A DNA stretch of 64,000 nt from Clostridium algifaecis (GTDB lineage Bacteria > Bacillota > Clostridia > Clostridiales > Clostridiaceae): the NCBI RefSeq assembly GCF_017874415.1, contig NZ_JAGGLM010000015.1:1-64000 (forward strand), read 5' to 3'. A program made the translations under genes and the position numbers. Shown here one piece after another: positions 54,407 to 63,922 of this stretch (positions within the stretch are counted from its first letter, which is position 1; each line of letters starts with the position of its first letter). Under the pieces are notes generated by a model. That model did no database searches, was not told where the DNA came from, and saw only the letters and a program-made list of their open reading frames with translations.

Positions 54407-54757
54407 TTACTGTATACCTACACTTACCAGAAGTGCATTGTCAACTTTTTTCATATCTATATCTGTCATATGACCAATTTTTTCTTTCAATCTTCTTTTA
54501 TCCAAAGTTCTTATTTGTTCAAGCAATACTACCGAATCCTTATTAAGTCCATAGGCTTCTGAAGAAATCTCCACATGAGTTGGAAGTTTTGCTTTATTTA
54601 TCTGAGAAGTAATTGCTGAAACTATAACTGTAGGGCTATATTTATTACCAACATCATTTTGAATAATAATAACAGGTCTAATGCCACCCTGTTCAGAACC
54701 CACTACAGGACTTAAATCAGCATAAAATATATCTCCTCTTTTCACTATCGTTGTCAT
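54407..54757 (-). CDS. ndoA: MazF/EndoA-type endoribonuclease toxin
   Basis: Starting at ATG 54757 the protein has 116 residues, the same length as B. subtilis EndoA. It begins [20 protein letters not shown] and continues [32 protein letters not shown] and KLPTHVEI, the PemK/MazF fold with the conserved arginine and the TSQ loop that cut mRNA at specific short sequences. An earlier ATG at 54790 lies inside the antitoxin gene and lacks a ribosome binding site. The gene overlaps its antitoxin by 41 bases. Confidence 0.93.
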   Translation of the reverse strand: MTTIVKRGDIFYADLSPVVGSEQGGIRPVIIIQNDVGNKYSPTVIVSAITSQINKAKLPTHVEISSEAYGLNKDSVVLLEQIRTLDKRRLKEKIGHMTDIDMKKVDNALLVSVGIQ

Positions 54758-55037
54758 TAGGCAAATCACTCTCCGAAAGCTTCGCTTCATATTCTTTTAA
54801 CTCCCTTATGTCTCGTGCAAAGCCCATTTCCGCAAACTCAAGATTAAGTTGTGCCATTTCCCTATATCCCTTTTCCATATAGGATATATTATCTAACCTT
54901 TTTTTATCCCTAATATATAATATGATAGCTTCCTTAATAAATTCACTTCTTTTTTTGCAATCTTTCTTAAGCGCTCTATTAAATTCATCATACAGTGTTT
55001 CTGAAAGGCTCACTACTAATCTTTTTGAATTTGACAT
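54717..55037 (-). CDS. ndoAI: EndoAI/MazE-type ribbon-helix-helix antitoxin
   Basis: The 106-residue protein has a ribbon-helix-helix start ([40 protein letters not shown]) that binds DNA as a dimer, and a C-terminal helical tail ([20 protein letters not shown]) that would block the toxin. It has the place it has in B. subtilis, after alr and before the toxin. TAGGAGG precedes the ATG. The C-terminal codons overlap the toxin gene. Confidence 0.9.
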   Translation of the reverse strand: MSNSKRLVVSLSETLYDEFNRALKKDCKKRSEFIKEAIILYIRDKKRLDNISYMEKGYREMAQLNLEFAEMGFARDIRELKEYEAKLSESDLPNDNDSEKRRYILC

Positions 55038-55258
55038 TTAAAAATTAATACCTCCTATTAACGTAAGAAAAAAGATACATATAGTATATTATATATCTAT
55101 ACATATGTCAAAAAATTATAATATCTAACTTATATACTTTTTTATCGACATTATAATATCTTTTGCCAAACGTTTATTCTCCATATACATATTTAATTTT
55201 AGTTCAATATGTATTTTATAATTACAATTTCTTATGTAAATAGGATAAGTATTAACTT

Positions 55259-56431
55259 TTAAACAATATAATTTTTTACTTTTAATATTTTGCCATCTTT
55301 TATATATACTCTTGGGAGTCTTTTTGACATCATACAAAGCACTTCATAATTTATAGTTTCCAGTATAGAGGCTATGTTGTCTGCATTAAACTTCAAATTT
55401 CCCTTTTCACCAATCAATATAACTTCATCACCAACACTTACATCACCTACATCAGTTACATCTACCATGCATTGATCCATGCATATATTTCCAACTACAG
55501 GAGCCAATTTGTCATTTATAATAATCTTCGACTTTTGAGACAATCTCCTCGAATACCCATCAGCATAACCTATAGGTAAAGTTGCAATTACAGTCTTTCT
55601 AACAGATTTAAATTTTCTGCCATATCCAACATACTTGTCTTTATCTATAGTTTTTAAATGAACTATATTAGCTTTTAGTGTCATTACAGGCTTTATATTC
55701 AACTTATTCTTGTCAACTTCATTTGAAGGATAGTATCCATAAATTATTATTCCAGGCCTTACTTCATCAAAATAAGTAAATGGGAGCTCCATTATTGCAG
55801 CACTATTAGCTATGTTTTTCATATTTATTTTAACATTCTTGTCCATTAACTTACCATAAAATTTTTTGTATTCCTCAAATTGAAGCTTGGTATAAGTTTT
55901 ATCTGACTCATCTGCTGTAGAAAAATGTGAGAATAAGCTCTCTATTTCTATATTTTGAAGCTGGCTTATTTTATAAACAGCATCAATTCCTTCATCGTCA
56001 GGTAAAAATCCAATTCTGCCCATACCAGTATCCAATGCTATATGAATTTTTATTTTTCTACCATATTTAACTGCCATTTTAGATAAGCTATTTGCATCAT
56101 CATAAGATGATATTGTAGGCTCTAAATTATATTTTATTAAATCTTCAAATAAAAAATTTGGTGTAATTCCAAGTATCATTATAGGACATTCTATGCCATT
56201 TTTTCTAAGTTCTATGGCTTCATCTAAAATAGCCACCGCCAATTTCGTAAACCCATTTTTTAAAAGAGTTGATGCAACCTCAACAGCACCATGTCCATAT
56301 GCATCTGCTTTTACAACTCCTATTATATCTCTATCCCCTACCTTATTTTTTATCTGTCTGGCATTATAAATTAAATTGTCTAAATTAATTTCTACCCAGG
56401 CAGGCCTAAAAAATTCATCCACAATGTTCAC
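55259..56431 (-). CDS. alr: Alanine racemase
   Basis: The 390-residue PLP enzyme interconverts L- and D-alanine for cell wall synthesis. The PLP lysine is in VVKADAYGHGAVEVA near residue 40; HIALDTGMGRIGF, FSHFSTADESD, ANSAAIMELP and the catalytic tyrosine in VGYGRKF are present, as is the IGYADGYSR motif. It ends with a short extra tail. The stretch 55038-55258 after it has no gene I trust, and only an AT-rich promoter region for the antitoxin gene. Confidence 0.97.
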   Translation of the reverse strand: MNIVDEFFRPAWVEINLDNLIYNARQIKNKVGDRDIIGVVKADAYGHGAVEVASTLLKNGFTKLAVAILDEAIELRKNGIECPIMILGITPNFLFEDLIKYNLEPTISSYDDANSLSKMAVKYGRKIKIHIALDTGMGRIGFLPDDEGIDAVYKISQLQNIEIESLFSHFSTADESDKTYTKLQFEEYKKFYGKLMDKNVKINMKNIANSAAIMELPFTYFDEVRPGIIIYGYYPSNEVDKNKLNIKPVMTLKANIVHLKTIDKDKYVGYGRKFKSVRKTVIATLPIGYADGYSRRLSQKSKIIINDKLAPVVGNICMDQCMVDVTDVGDVSVGDEVILIGEKGNLKFNADNIASILETINYEVLCMMSKRLPRVYIKDGKILKVKNYIV

Positions 56432-56434
56432 TCC

Positions 56435-57058
56435 TTATTTTATCTGAACAGTACCTGCGTCAAATAAATTCTTTTGTAAATCTATATTTTCTTTAAAATT
56501 ACTATATTCAACTTTTACTTTTTCTCTATCATGAGAATCATAGATTAACAGATATTTTGGAACAGCTTTTTCTGAACTGACATACAATTCAGCCTTGCAT
56601 ATATTTTTATTATTGCCTGGTATATCTAAACCTATAACCTGATATTCCTCATTATATATATTCTTAAATGAATTATCAACCCTTTCGTTTGTGTAAATAA
56701 GACTTACATATTCATCTATAAAGCATAATCTGAATAAGCTGTCAAAACTCTCATCTGTATTATAATTACTCCCATTTTTCAAATCATGGATAAACATCTT
56801 ATCGCCTTTATATATAAATATCCTGTCTTTGCCCAATTCAAATCTATTTCCATATTCCTTATTATAAAATTGCTTTCCTTCATAATTTATTTTTTGTTTG
56901 TCATTTTCTATCTCTATATTTACATTGCAGCTATAGCTGTCCAAATTTTTAAGATAATCAATAGTATTTTCTACATTATGAGTTTTCTTACTGCACGATG
57001 AAAAAATAAATATTATAGGAATGCATATAATAAAAATAATCAGAAGTTTCTTAAACAT
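56435..57058 (-). CDS. GerS-like germination lipoprotein
   Basis: The 207-residue protein has a lipoprotein signal (KKLLIIFIICIPIIFIFSSC, cysteine of the lipobox near residue 22) and a LolA-like beta-rich body (YLKNLDSYSCNVNIEIENDK, KINYEGKQFYNKEYGNRFEL). In C. difficile GerS, a lipoprotein needed for spore cortex modification and germination, is encoded just before an alr gene; the order is the same here with 3 bases between them. I start at 57058, with GGAGG 6 bases upstream, rather than 57076. Assignment rests on context and size. Confidence 0.75.
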   Translation of the reverse strand: MFKKLLIIFIICIPIIFIFSSCSKKTHNVENTIDYLKNLDSYSCNVNIEIENDKQKINYEGKQFYNKEYGNRFELGKDRIFIYKGDKMFIHDLKNGSNYNTDESFDSLFRLCFIDEYVSLIYTNERVDNSFKNIYNEEYQVIGLDIPGNNKNICKAELYVSSEKAVPKYLLIYDSHDREKVKVEYSNFKENIDLQKNLFDAGTVQIK

Positions 57059-57182
57059 CCAATTCCTCCAATTCATGTATTTTTACTAATAATATTATTC
57101 CATGCAGTTTGTTTCTATTACACTTATATTAATATAACTTTAAATTTACTATACATAATTTTTATTTTATCTGCTTATGTAT

Positions 57183-58682
57183 CTATTTAAAAATATCTTT
57201 TATTGCAAAAGGTATTTCATCCATTATATGTGACGCATTAACACAAAACATTTTTTCAGACAATCTATCACCGCAAAGTCCATGTATATATGCACCTATA
57301 CATGCTGCTTTAAAAGCACTATATTTCTGTGCCACAAAGGATGTAATCATTCCAGTTAAACAATCACCCATTCCACCTGAAGCCATTGCACTGTTTCCAG
57401 TAGAATTTACAGCTACCATTTGTCCATCAGTTATAATAGTATTGTAACCTTTAAGAAGCAATACTACATCATTTTCTCTGGCAAATTTCTTTGAAACTTC
57501 TATTCTGTTCTTTTCTATATAATCAATATCAAGTCCAGTAACTCTAGACATCTCCCCTAGATGTGGTGTCATTACCACATTACATTTTTTGTGCTTTAAA
57601 ATATCCAATTTTCCACTTAAAACATTTATAGCATCTGCATCAATTACCACAGTATTTCTTGCTTTTTCAATTACTTTTTTTAAAATATCAAATGTAAATT
57701 CATTGTTCCCCATTCCAGGTCCTATTCCTATTGCATCACATTTTTCAATAAATTCTTCCAGTTTACTATTATCTTCTAGTCTAAATGTCATAGCCTCTGT
57801 AAGCTTTGTATTCATAATATCCTGTATATTTTCTCTGCATCCCAAAGTTACAAGTCCTGCCCCGCTCCTAACTGCAGATTGTGTACTTATATATGCAGCT
57901 CCTGAAAATCCTTTGGATCCTGCAGCAATAAGCACTCTTCCAAAGTTTCCCTTATGAGAATACTTATTTCTCTTATGAATCATATTTTTCATTAAATAAT
58001 TATCTATTAAAAATTCATTGCTTTTATATTTTTCAATTACTTTATCAGGAATACCTATATCTTCAATGACTAAATCTCCAATAAAATTGCCTGCATCATA
58101 ATTTAAGAATCCCCTTTTATACAGTTGAAAAGATACCGTTTTATCGGCTTTAACTGCATTTTTTAATACTTTTCCACTATTCCCGCTGATTCCTGAAGGA
58201 ATGTCTATGGACAAAGTATACTTGCTATACTCATTTATGCATTTTACAACTTCACCATACAAACCCTCTACATCCCTTGAAAGTCCGGTACCAAAAATAG
58301 CATCAATTGTCATGTCACTAAATTTTAGTGAATTTCTAATATTCTCAATCTGCTCCAAACTATTTACTATCATTATGTTTATTCCTAGCTTTTTCAATAT
58401 TTCATAGTTGACTGTGCAATCACTGCTCATATTACTTTCATTTCCAATTAAAAATATGTCTACTTTTTTACCCAAATTGTAAAGATGTCTGGCAACTGCA
58501 AAACCATCTCCTCCATTATTTCCTTTAGTACATACCACACAAAAAGAATTATATGTAGATGTATCAATATTTTTTATTACTTTCAATGCTGCATTTTCCA
58601 TCAATACAATTCCCGGTATACCTAATTCATTTATACAATAACTGTCAAGTTTTCTCATTATATCAACCGTTGCAATCTTCAA
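57183..58682 (-). CDS. nnr: Bifunctional NAD(P)H-hydrate epimerase/dehydratase
   Basis: The 499-residue protein joins an N-terminal YjeF_N epimerase domain (MENAALKVI, CTKGNNGGDGFAVARHLY, TIDAIFGTGLSRDVEG) and a C-terminal ribokinase-like dehydratase domain (GRVLIAAGSKGFSGAAYIST, GIGPGMGN, VVIDADAINVL, TPHLGEMSRV, GSGDVLTG-like SGGMGDCLTGMI). It repairs damaged NADH and NADPH hydrates. Its stop is followed after one base by the acpS gene region, so the pair is acpS-nnr as in many Firmicutes. Confidence 0.95.
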   Translation of the reverse strand: MKIATVDIMRKLDSYCINELGIPGIVLMENAALKVIKNIDTSTYNSFCVVCTKGNNGGDGFAVARHLYNLGKKVDIFLIGNESNMSSDCTVNYEILKKLGINIMIVNSLEQIENIRNSLKFSDMTIDAIFGTGLSRDVEGLYGEVVKCINEYSKYTLSIDIPSGISGNSGKVLKNAVKADKTVSFQLYKRGFLNYDAGNFIGDLVIEDIGIPDKVIEKYKSNEFLIDNYLMKNMIHKRNKYSHKGNFGRVLIAAGSKGFSGAAYISTQSAVRSGAGLVTLGCRENIQDIMNTKLTEAMTFRLEDNSKLEEFIEKCDAIGIGPGMGNNEFTFDILKKVIEKARNTVVIDADAINVLSGKLDILKHKKCNVVMTPHLGEMSRVTGLDIDYIEKNRIEVSKKFARENDVVLLLKGYNTIITDGQMVAVNSTGNSAMASGGMGDCLTGMITSFVAQKYSAFKAACIGAYIHGLCGDRLSEKMFCVNASHIMDEIPFAIKDIFK

Positions 58683-58683
58683 T

Positions 58684-59058
58684 TTAAAACACCTCCATTA
58701 CCGCAAATGCTACAGCAGTACTAATTTCATGAGATATACTCAAATGAATTTTATAACTTTCATAATCTTTAGTAAGTAATTTGGCTTTTCCTCTTAAAAC
58801 AGCAGTTGGCTTACCTTCAGTAGTCCTATCTATAAATATGTCCTTAAAATCAAAACCTCTAAAACCAGTTCCAAGTGCTTTGGAAACAGCTTCCTTTGCC
58901 GCAAACCTTCCTGCTATAAATTCCGGTCTGCAATTTCTACTATTTAAATACTTGATTTCTTCATCATTAAATAGTTTATTCATAAAATTTGAATGCTTAT
59001 CAACAGCATTTTTTATTCTAGCAATTTCAACTATATCCACACCAACACCTAAAATCAC
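58684..59058 (-). CDS. acpS: Holo-[acyl-carrier-protein] synthase
   Basis: The 124-residue enzyme transfers 4'-phosphopantetheine from CoA to ACP. It starts VILGVGVDIVEIARI from a GTG at 59058 with AGGAGG 6 bases upstream; the aspartate in VDI and the glutamate in FAAKEAVSKALGTG bind magnesium. The ending HLSISHE is typical. An earlier ATG at 59160 would give an unusual 34-residue extension without a ribosome binding site. It precedes nnr by one base. Confidence 0.95.
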   Translation of the reverse strand: MILGVGVDIVEIARIKNAVDKHSNFMNKLFNDEEIKYLNSRNCRPEFIAGRFAAKEAVSKALGTGFRGFDFKDIFIDRTTEGKPTAVLRGKAKLLTKDYESYKIHLSISHEISTAVAFAVMEVF

Positions 59059-59180
59059 AATATACCTCCTGTTAGCTTTTTTCTTTTTATTATATAATAA
59101 ATTAAATATTAATTTTTTTAAAGTTACAAAAAATGAGATAAACAGCAAAATACCATTCATCCCATAAATAAATTCTATTT

Positions 59181-59525
59181 TTAAGCCATTGATTTTATTT
59201 CCTTATCAAAATCCAATATATATTCATCCACATAATCACCAATTATATCTACCAAATGAATTGGCGACACCTGATTTTCGTACAATAATCTCAATAATTT
59301 ATGTACTTTGTACCTGTCAGGACTTATACTCATTACAGAATCTCTACACACATCTATTAATTTATCTTTAATTATACTCTGTCTTTCTATCTCTATACCA
59401 TAAGATTGTAATGAAACAATACTCAAATCGTATGTAATATCCACTTTTTCTTTAGTCAACCTATAAAAATAAATATACTTTATATTTTTATTTATTTGAG
59501 TTTTCACTAGATTTTCTAATACCAT
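59181..59525 (-). CDS. DUF6514-like clostridial protein
   Basis: The 114-residue protein has a beta-rich start (KYIYFYRLTKEKVDITYDLS, IVSLQSYGIEIERQS) and a helical end with RDSVMSISPDRYKVHKLLRL and the tail SPIHLVDIIGDYVDEYI. It matches my memory of a small conserved clostridial family (DUF6514), whose function is unknown. The start at 59525 has GGAGG 12 bases upstream. A short frame beginning at 59533 has a better spacing but stops after 14 codons and overlaps it, which might lower expression. 59526-59768 shows no gene. Confidence 0.65.
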   Translation of the reverse strand: MVLENLVKTQINKNIKYIYFYRLTKEKVDITYDLSIVSLQSYGIEIERQSIIKDKLIDVCRDSVMSISPDRYKVHKLLRLLYENQVSPIHLVDIIGDYVDEYILDFDKEIKSMA

Positions 59526-59768
59526 AAGTCATTTTTCCTCCCCCAAATTAACTCATTAATTATAATTAAGATCACAAAAACATATTAGCATACATTATAA
59601 AAAAATTATGTCACTTTATGAGAAGGAAATTTATAAATTATCTCTTTTATATGACAACATAATTAAGAGATTTTATAAATAATAATTTAAAACTTTTCAT
59701 ATATATTTTTCTTAATGAATTGTTGTCGAAAATTAAATAATAACTACAAAAATTTCTTATGTAAATAT

Positions 59769-60257
59769 TTAGTTTTTATTAATTTTATAAAATATCACTG
59801 GATCTTTTGATGATTTTACATTGGAATTCAATTTACTATACTCTATATATTTAATAATATCCAGATTGGTTATAATCATAGGTGTTATAAGTGAATAACC
59901 TCTGCCTTCTATAAAGTTTCTATCAACTTTTATAATTGGATCACCCATCTTGACTTTTGTTCCTTGTTGAGCAAGCCTTTCAAAGCCTTCTCCATGTAAT
60001 TCAACAGTATCTATTCCTATATGTACCATAATTTCAGCTCCATTTTCAAGTACCATGCCAAAAGCATGATTTGTATTAAATATAACAGATAGCATTCCGT
60101 TTGCCGGTGCAACTATAGTATCTCCAGTAGGTTTAATTGCCACACCATCTCCTGCTATTTTATTTGCAAATATTTCATCAGGTACCTCAGATAAATCTAC
60201 AATTTCACCATCCACAGGAGCCCTTAACTGAAAACTCCTTTTCAAAAAATTAATCAT
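59769..60257 (-). CDS. PTS glucose-type EIIA component
   Basis: The 162-residue phosphocarrier is a stand-alone EIIA-Glc/Crr-type domain: LRAPVDGEIVDLSEVPDEIF, the histidines in NTNHAFGMV and EIMVHIGIDTVELHGEGF (the second is the phosphorylated one), and KVKMGDPIIKVD. It receives phosphate from HPr and passes it to a membrane EIIBC unit not encoded here. I start at 60257, with AAGGGAG 9 bases upstream, rather than at the ATG 45 bases earlier. It may serve several sugar permeases. Confidence 0.93.
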   Translation of the reverse strand: MINFLKRSFQLRAPVDGEIVDLSEVPDEIFANKIAGDGVAIKPTGDTIVAPANGMLSVIFNTNHAFGMVLENGAEIMVHIGIDTVELHGEGFERLAQQGTKVKMGDPIIKVDRNFIEGRGYSLITPMIITNLDIIKYIEYSKLNSNVKSSKDPVIFYKINKN

Positions 60258-60303
60258 AACCAATATCTCCCTTAAAACTGAAACTTGTACTATAATCATC
60301 AAA

Positions 60304-60336
60304 ATAATAGGTATAAGTCAAACTTATACCTATTAT
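60304..60336 (-). terminator. Perfect hairpin between yihY and the EIIA gene
   Basis: ATAATAGGTATAAGT (60304-60318) and ACTTATACCTATTAT (60322-60336) are perfect 15-base arms around CAA. It starts 56 bases after the YihY stop. On the minus strand TTTTGATG follows, which is a modest T-run. It could also be a binding site for a regulator of the EIIA gene, whose start lies 47 bases further on. Confidence 0.6.
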
Positions 60337-60391
60337 CATTCAATATCTTCTTAAGTATTATATATTGTCAACAAATTATTGTCAATATCTT

Positions 60392-61225
60392 TTAAAAATG
60401 GTTTTTATTTTTATATATTGAAGCATTAATTTCGCCGCCTATTATTGTTATATTAGATAAAATAAAAAGCCACGTTAAAAGAGCTATGACAGCTCCTATG
60501 CTCCCATAAAGAAGTGAATAATTTGCAAAATTGTTAACATAAAAAGCAAAACAAATAGATACCAGTACAAGACTCAAAGTAGACGCAACAACTCCTGGAA
60601 TAACCTGATACCACATAAGTTTAATACTTGGAGTATATTTATATAGTGCTGCAAATATGATACTTATTGATAAAAGTATAATTATATATCTTGTAACATT
60701 CCATATAAAATTAAATTCAACAGGAAGGTTAAACTTCCACATTAAAAATCTTCCAAGTAATGCACCAAATACTAAAAGTAATATAGTGATTAACATTATT
60801 AAAATGATTCCTAAAGTGCACAATATTGATATCATGTATATTTTGCTTATATGCCTATCCTCATCTACTTCATATGCCTTGTTAAGACCTTTTATTACTG
60901 CCTGAAATCCACTTGAAGCACTCCATATCGTAAAAACCAGACTTAAAAACAATGTCTTATCATTTCTAACATTTACTATATTTAAAATAGTTTCATTCAT
61001 AAGCTTTAGAATCTCGCTCGGCAGTATTCCATTTAACATTGTAATTAAATCTCCACTTTCTATTGGAATATACCCTATAAGACTTATCATAAATATTAAA
61101 AATGGGAAAAATGAAAATATTAAGCTGTACGCCAGTTGAGAAGACAATGCCATAATATCATCTTTTATAAATCTTATTGCAACTTCCTTTAAATTATATA
61201 AAATATTTTTCATAAATTTATCCAC
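60392..61225 (-). CDS. YihY/BrkB family inner membrane protein
   Basis: The 277-residue protein has six predicted membrane helices and the family's conserved start LSSQLAYSLIFSFFPFLIFM followed by ILPSEI, then TIWSASSGFQAVIKGLNKAY, and a late RYTPSIKLMW-like YKYTPSIKLMWYQVIPGVV. The family was once called RNase BN in error; its transport or wall-related function is unsettled. It is divergent from the surface protein gene at 61372, with 146 bases between them. Confidence 0.92.
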   Translation of the reverse strand: MDKFMKNILYNLKEVAIRFIKDDIMALSSQLAYSLIFSFFPFLIFMISLIGYIPIESGDLITMLNGILPSEILKLMNETILNIVNVRNDKTLFLSLVFTIWSASSGFQAVIKGLNKAYEVDEDRHISKIYMISILCTLGIILIMLITILLLVFGALLGRFLMWKFNLPVEFNFIWNVTRYIIILLSISIIFAALYKYTPSIKLMWYQVIPGVVASTLSLVLVSICFAFYVNNFANYSLLYGSIGAVIALLTWLFILSNITIIGGEINASIYKNKNHF

Positions 61226-61371
61226 CTTTATAATTAATTACATTATTTATAATATTATCTTTATATTACAAAATATATACTGAAAATTTACTAAATGCAA
61301 TATAACCTGTTGAAAATTAACAAAAAAAAGATTAAAATAATTATATACTAAACAACCAAAGGGGGTCTAAA

Positions 61372-62706
61372 ATGAAAAACTTCACAAAAAATTTAATACT
61401 CTTTTGTGGAATATGTGCTATAACTCAATTATCAAGTCACAGTATTGTATTTGCTACAAGCAATACAGACAAGCCTTCCATTGAATCATCCAAAATTGTT
61501 CAATCCAATTTATCAAAAAATAATAATGAGAAAACTTTATCAAGTACTTCTCAAATTACAAATAATAATGATTCTAGTGCAGAAGCAAGCGTATCTGCAA
61601 GCAATGTAAAAAATACATCTGCTGATAATAGTTCTAAGTCAACAACAACAGATACTCCACAAAGAGTTAATTCCTCATCAATTATCAATAATGGAGACTA
61701 TAACAATATAGTTGGAAAGGATAATGTTCCTGTAGATAAGGTATGGCAAATACGATTCAGTGAACCTGTAGATATTCAATCTTTAGATGGAAAAATAAAG
61801 CTAATTGATGAAAGTACAAATAAAGAAGTTCCAATTAGAATGACAGGCAGCAATTTTGATCAGGTTGTATCAATAGTACCTTTAATTACTCTTGATCCAC
61901 AAAATCAATATAACCTCACATTTTCTGATACTATAACTTCTAAATTCGGAAAAAAGCTTTCAAATCCAACTTTATTGAATTTTACTACATCTCCAGTAAT
62001 AAAATCCATAGACAACTTAACTGCATCTATAAATCAGTGGCAAGATTATAGTCTGCCTACTACAGTAAATGCAAATATGTCTGATGGTACTACAACTTCT
62101 GTAGCTGTTTCCTGGGATAAATCTGTAGATACATCACAGGCACCTGGAAATTATACATATACTGGAACAATAACTGGTTATGGAACTGTAACTTTAACTT
62201 TAACTATAAATTCATTTCAACCAGTAAGTAGTATATCAAATAGTAAAAGAACTCAATCGAGTACAGGTGTAAACTTATATAATTATTTAATGAATTATAA
62301 TAACAGACAGGATGTACTTCAAAGAGCTATACAGCTTCATGGTGGAGATACAAGCAATAACTGTGCATATTATGCTAGCGAAGCATTAAGAAGAGTAAAT
62401 GTAAATGTACCAACTTATACAGCAAACACAAACCAGCTTACATCTACACTTCAAAATTTAGGATGGAAAATTTCAACTGATCTTTCATATCTTCTTCCAG
62501 GAGATATATGCTTTACTGTCTCTTATGGAAGTGGACCAACCCATACTTATACTTTTATGAAATGGTTGGATCCTAAAAACTACAATTATGCTTATGTATG
62601 TGATAATCAGGGAAATGAATATAATAATGACGCACTTCATACAAGGCCTATAGAATATGGTTCGGAAACAAAAGATCCTATATCTTATTTTATGTATTTA
62701 GCATAA
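61372..62706 (+). CDS. Secreted surface protein with two Ig-like domains and a CHAP/NlpC-like C-terminus
   Basis: The 444-residue protein has a signal peptide (cleavage probably after HSIVFA near residue 29), a Ser/Thr/Asn-rich linker to about 105, an SbsA/Big_5-like domain (VWQIRFSEPVDIQSLDGKIK to LLNFTTSP, about 115-208), a Big_4-like domain (ATVNANMSDGTTT-type, SWDKSVDTSQAPGNYTYTGT, about 213-283) and a C-terminal domain with a likely catalytic cysteine in SNNCAYYASEALRRV (about 331) and a histidine in GPTHTYTFMKW (about 390). The last part looks like a CHAP or NlpC/P60-type peptidase or amidase. AGGGGGT precedes the ATG. It is probably a wall hydrolase held by Ig-like modules. Confidence 0.75.
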   Translation: MKNFTKNLILFCGICAITQLSSHSIVFATSNTDKPSIESSKIVQSNLSKNNNEKTLSSTSQITNNNDSSAEASVSASNVKNTSADNSSKSTTTDTPQRVNSSSIINNGDYNNIVGKDNVPVDKVWQIRFSEPVDIQSLDGKIKLIDESTNKEVPIRMTGSNFDQVVSIVPLITLDPQNQYNLTFSDTITSKFGKKLSNPTLLNFTTSPVIKSIDNLTASINQWQDYSLPTTVNANMSDGTTTSVAVSWDKSVDTSQAPGNYTYTGTITGYGTVTLTLTINSFQPVSSISNSKRTQSSTGVNLYNYLMNYNNRQDVLQRAIQLHGGDTSNNCAYYASEALRRVNVNVPTYTANTNQLTSTLQNLGWKISTDLSYLLPGDICFTVSYGSGPTHTYTFMKWLDPKNYNYAYVCDNQGNEYNNDALHTRPIEYGSETKDPISYFMYLA

Positions 62707-62739
62707 TAAATAAAATACAATTGAAAATATAAATATACA

Positions 62740-62784
62740 AAAATGTAGTTAAATTTGCTTTTATACAAACTTAGCTACATTTTT
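62740..62784 (+). terminator. Terminator of the surface protein gene
   Basis: AAAATGTAG(T)TAA and TTA(G)CTACATTTTT form a stem with few mismatches, extended inward by TTTG/CAAA, with a T-run at its end. It lies 34 bases past the stop and may also serve the converging LacI-family gene. Confidence 0.75.
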
Positions 62785-62816
62785 AATAAATAAAAAAGTC
62801 CATTCCATATAATTTT

Positions 62817-63812
62817 TTATGCTGTTCCTCTTATTATTAGTTTAGATTTTAAATTTATCTTTTTATTTACTGTTTTACCATTAATTATACTTATAAGAAG
62901 TTTACAGGCTTCTTTTCCCATTTCATAGATCGGTTGCCTTATAGTTGTAAGCTCAGGTTCTACATATTCGCAAAAAAATATATCATCATATCCTATAACA
63001 GATATATCTTTAGGTATCTTCAATTTTTTTCGTTTTAAAACCTTTATTCCACCAAAAGCCATAACATCACTACAATAGATAATAGCATCGATTTTTTTAT
63101 TTGAACTCAATAATTTTTCAGTTGCAGCTACGCCTCCTTCAATAGAATATGTACTTTCACATATTAAACTTTTATCATATATCTTAAGTTTCTTTGTTAT
63201 TTCAGCATAAGCTGTTAATCTTAATTTAGATGTTTCTAATTCCATAGAGCCTGTTACAAAAGCTATACTTTTCATATTCTTATTGTATAAATATGTAACA
63301 GCTTCATTTATTCCCTCACTATTAGAACAAAACACACCACTATAATCTCTAAATGGTTCTACATACCTATCTACGAACACAACAGGAATACCATTTTCTT
63401 TTAGAATTTCAAGGCTCTTTTTACTATTTCCTCCTGAAATAAATATTGTTCCAGCTATTAATTTGCTTACTAAAAGCTTAGTATATTTTTCTTCTTTAAT
63501 TACATTGTTATCTGAATTGCATAACATAACATTATAATTTAATTTTCCAGCAGTATCTTCAATTGCACGAGCTATTTCACTAAAAAATGGATTTACAATA
63601 TCAGGAAGAATTATTCCTATGGTTTCAGTTTTATTTGTAATTAAACTCCTTGCAATACTATTTGGAATATAATTTAATTCTTTAGATATTTTTAATATAT
63701 TTTCTCTAGTTTTATCACTAACACTTATAGGTTTATTATTTAAAACCAAAGAAACTGTTGCCTTTGAAACTTTAGCTTCTTTAGCTATATCTGATATAGT
63801 TATCTTTTTCAC
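62817..63812 (-). CDS. LacI/GalR family transcriptional regulator
   Basis: The 331-residue protein has a LacI-type helix-turn-helix at residues 1-50 (ITISDIAKEAKVSKATVSLV, LNNKPISVSDKTRENILKIS, LNYIPNSIARSL with the hinge helix) and a periplasmic-binding-like sugar domain (TIGIILPDIVNPFFSEIARA, ISVIGYDDIFFCEYVEPELT, TIRQPIYEMG). This is the RbsR-like pattern. It lies beside the end of a gene that may encode a sugar-binding protein, so it could control a sugar transporter just beyond the right edge. Confidence 0.93.
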   Translation of the reverse strand: MKKITISDIAKEAKVSKATVSLVLNNKPISVSDKTRENILKISKELNYIPNSIARSLITNKTETIGIILPDIVNPFFSEIARAIEDTAGKLNYNVMLCNSDNNVIKEEKYTKLLVSKLIAGTIFISGGNSKKSLEILKENGIPVVFVDRYVEPFRDYSGVFCSNSEGINEAVTYLYNKNMKSIAFVTGSMELETSKLRLTAYAEITKKLKIYDKSLICESTYSIEGGVAATEKLLSSNKKIDAIIYCSDVMAFGGIKVLKRKKLKIPKDISVIGYDDIFFCEYVEPELTTIRQPIYEMGKEACKLLISIINGKTVNKKINLKSKLIIRGTA

Positions 63813-63887
63813 TTAGTATCACACCTACTTTATATCTTTATTATTATATTTTACCAATAGATATAATATTAATCTACATAATACTAT

Positions 63888-63915
63888 AAAGGCTATGTAT
63901 TAATACATAGCCTTT
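63888..63915. terminator. 28-base perfect palindrome after the partial gene
   Basis: AAAGGCTATGTATTAATACATAGCCTTT is fully self-complementary. It begins 8 bases after the stop of the partial gene at 63923, which suggests a terminator, but no T-run follows on the minus strand. It is also about 80 bases upstream of the LacI-family gene and could be a regulator site. Confidence 0.6.
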
Positions 63916-63922
63916 AACAATA

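Noticed and set aside
55125-55337. 70-codon frame overlapping the end of alr on the same strand
   Set aside because: Overlaps the conserved end of alr in another frame, has no family resemblance and is lysine/isoleucine-rich as expected from AT-rich DNA.
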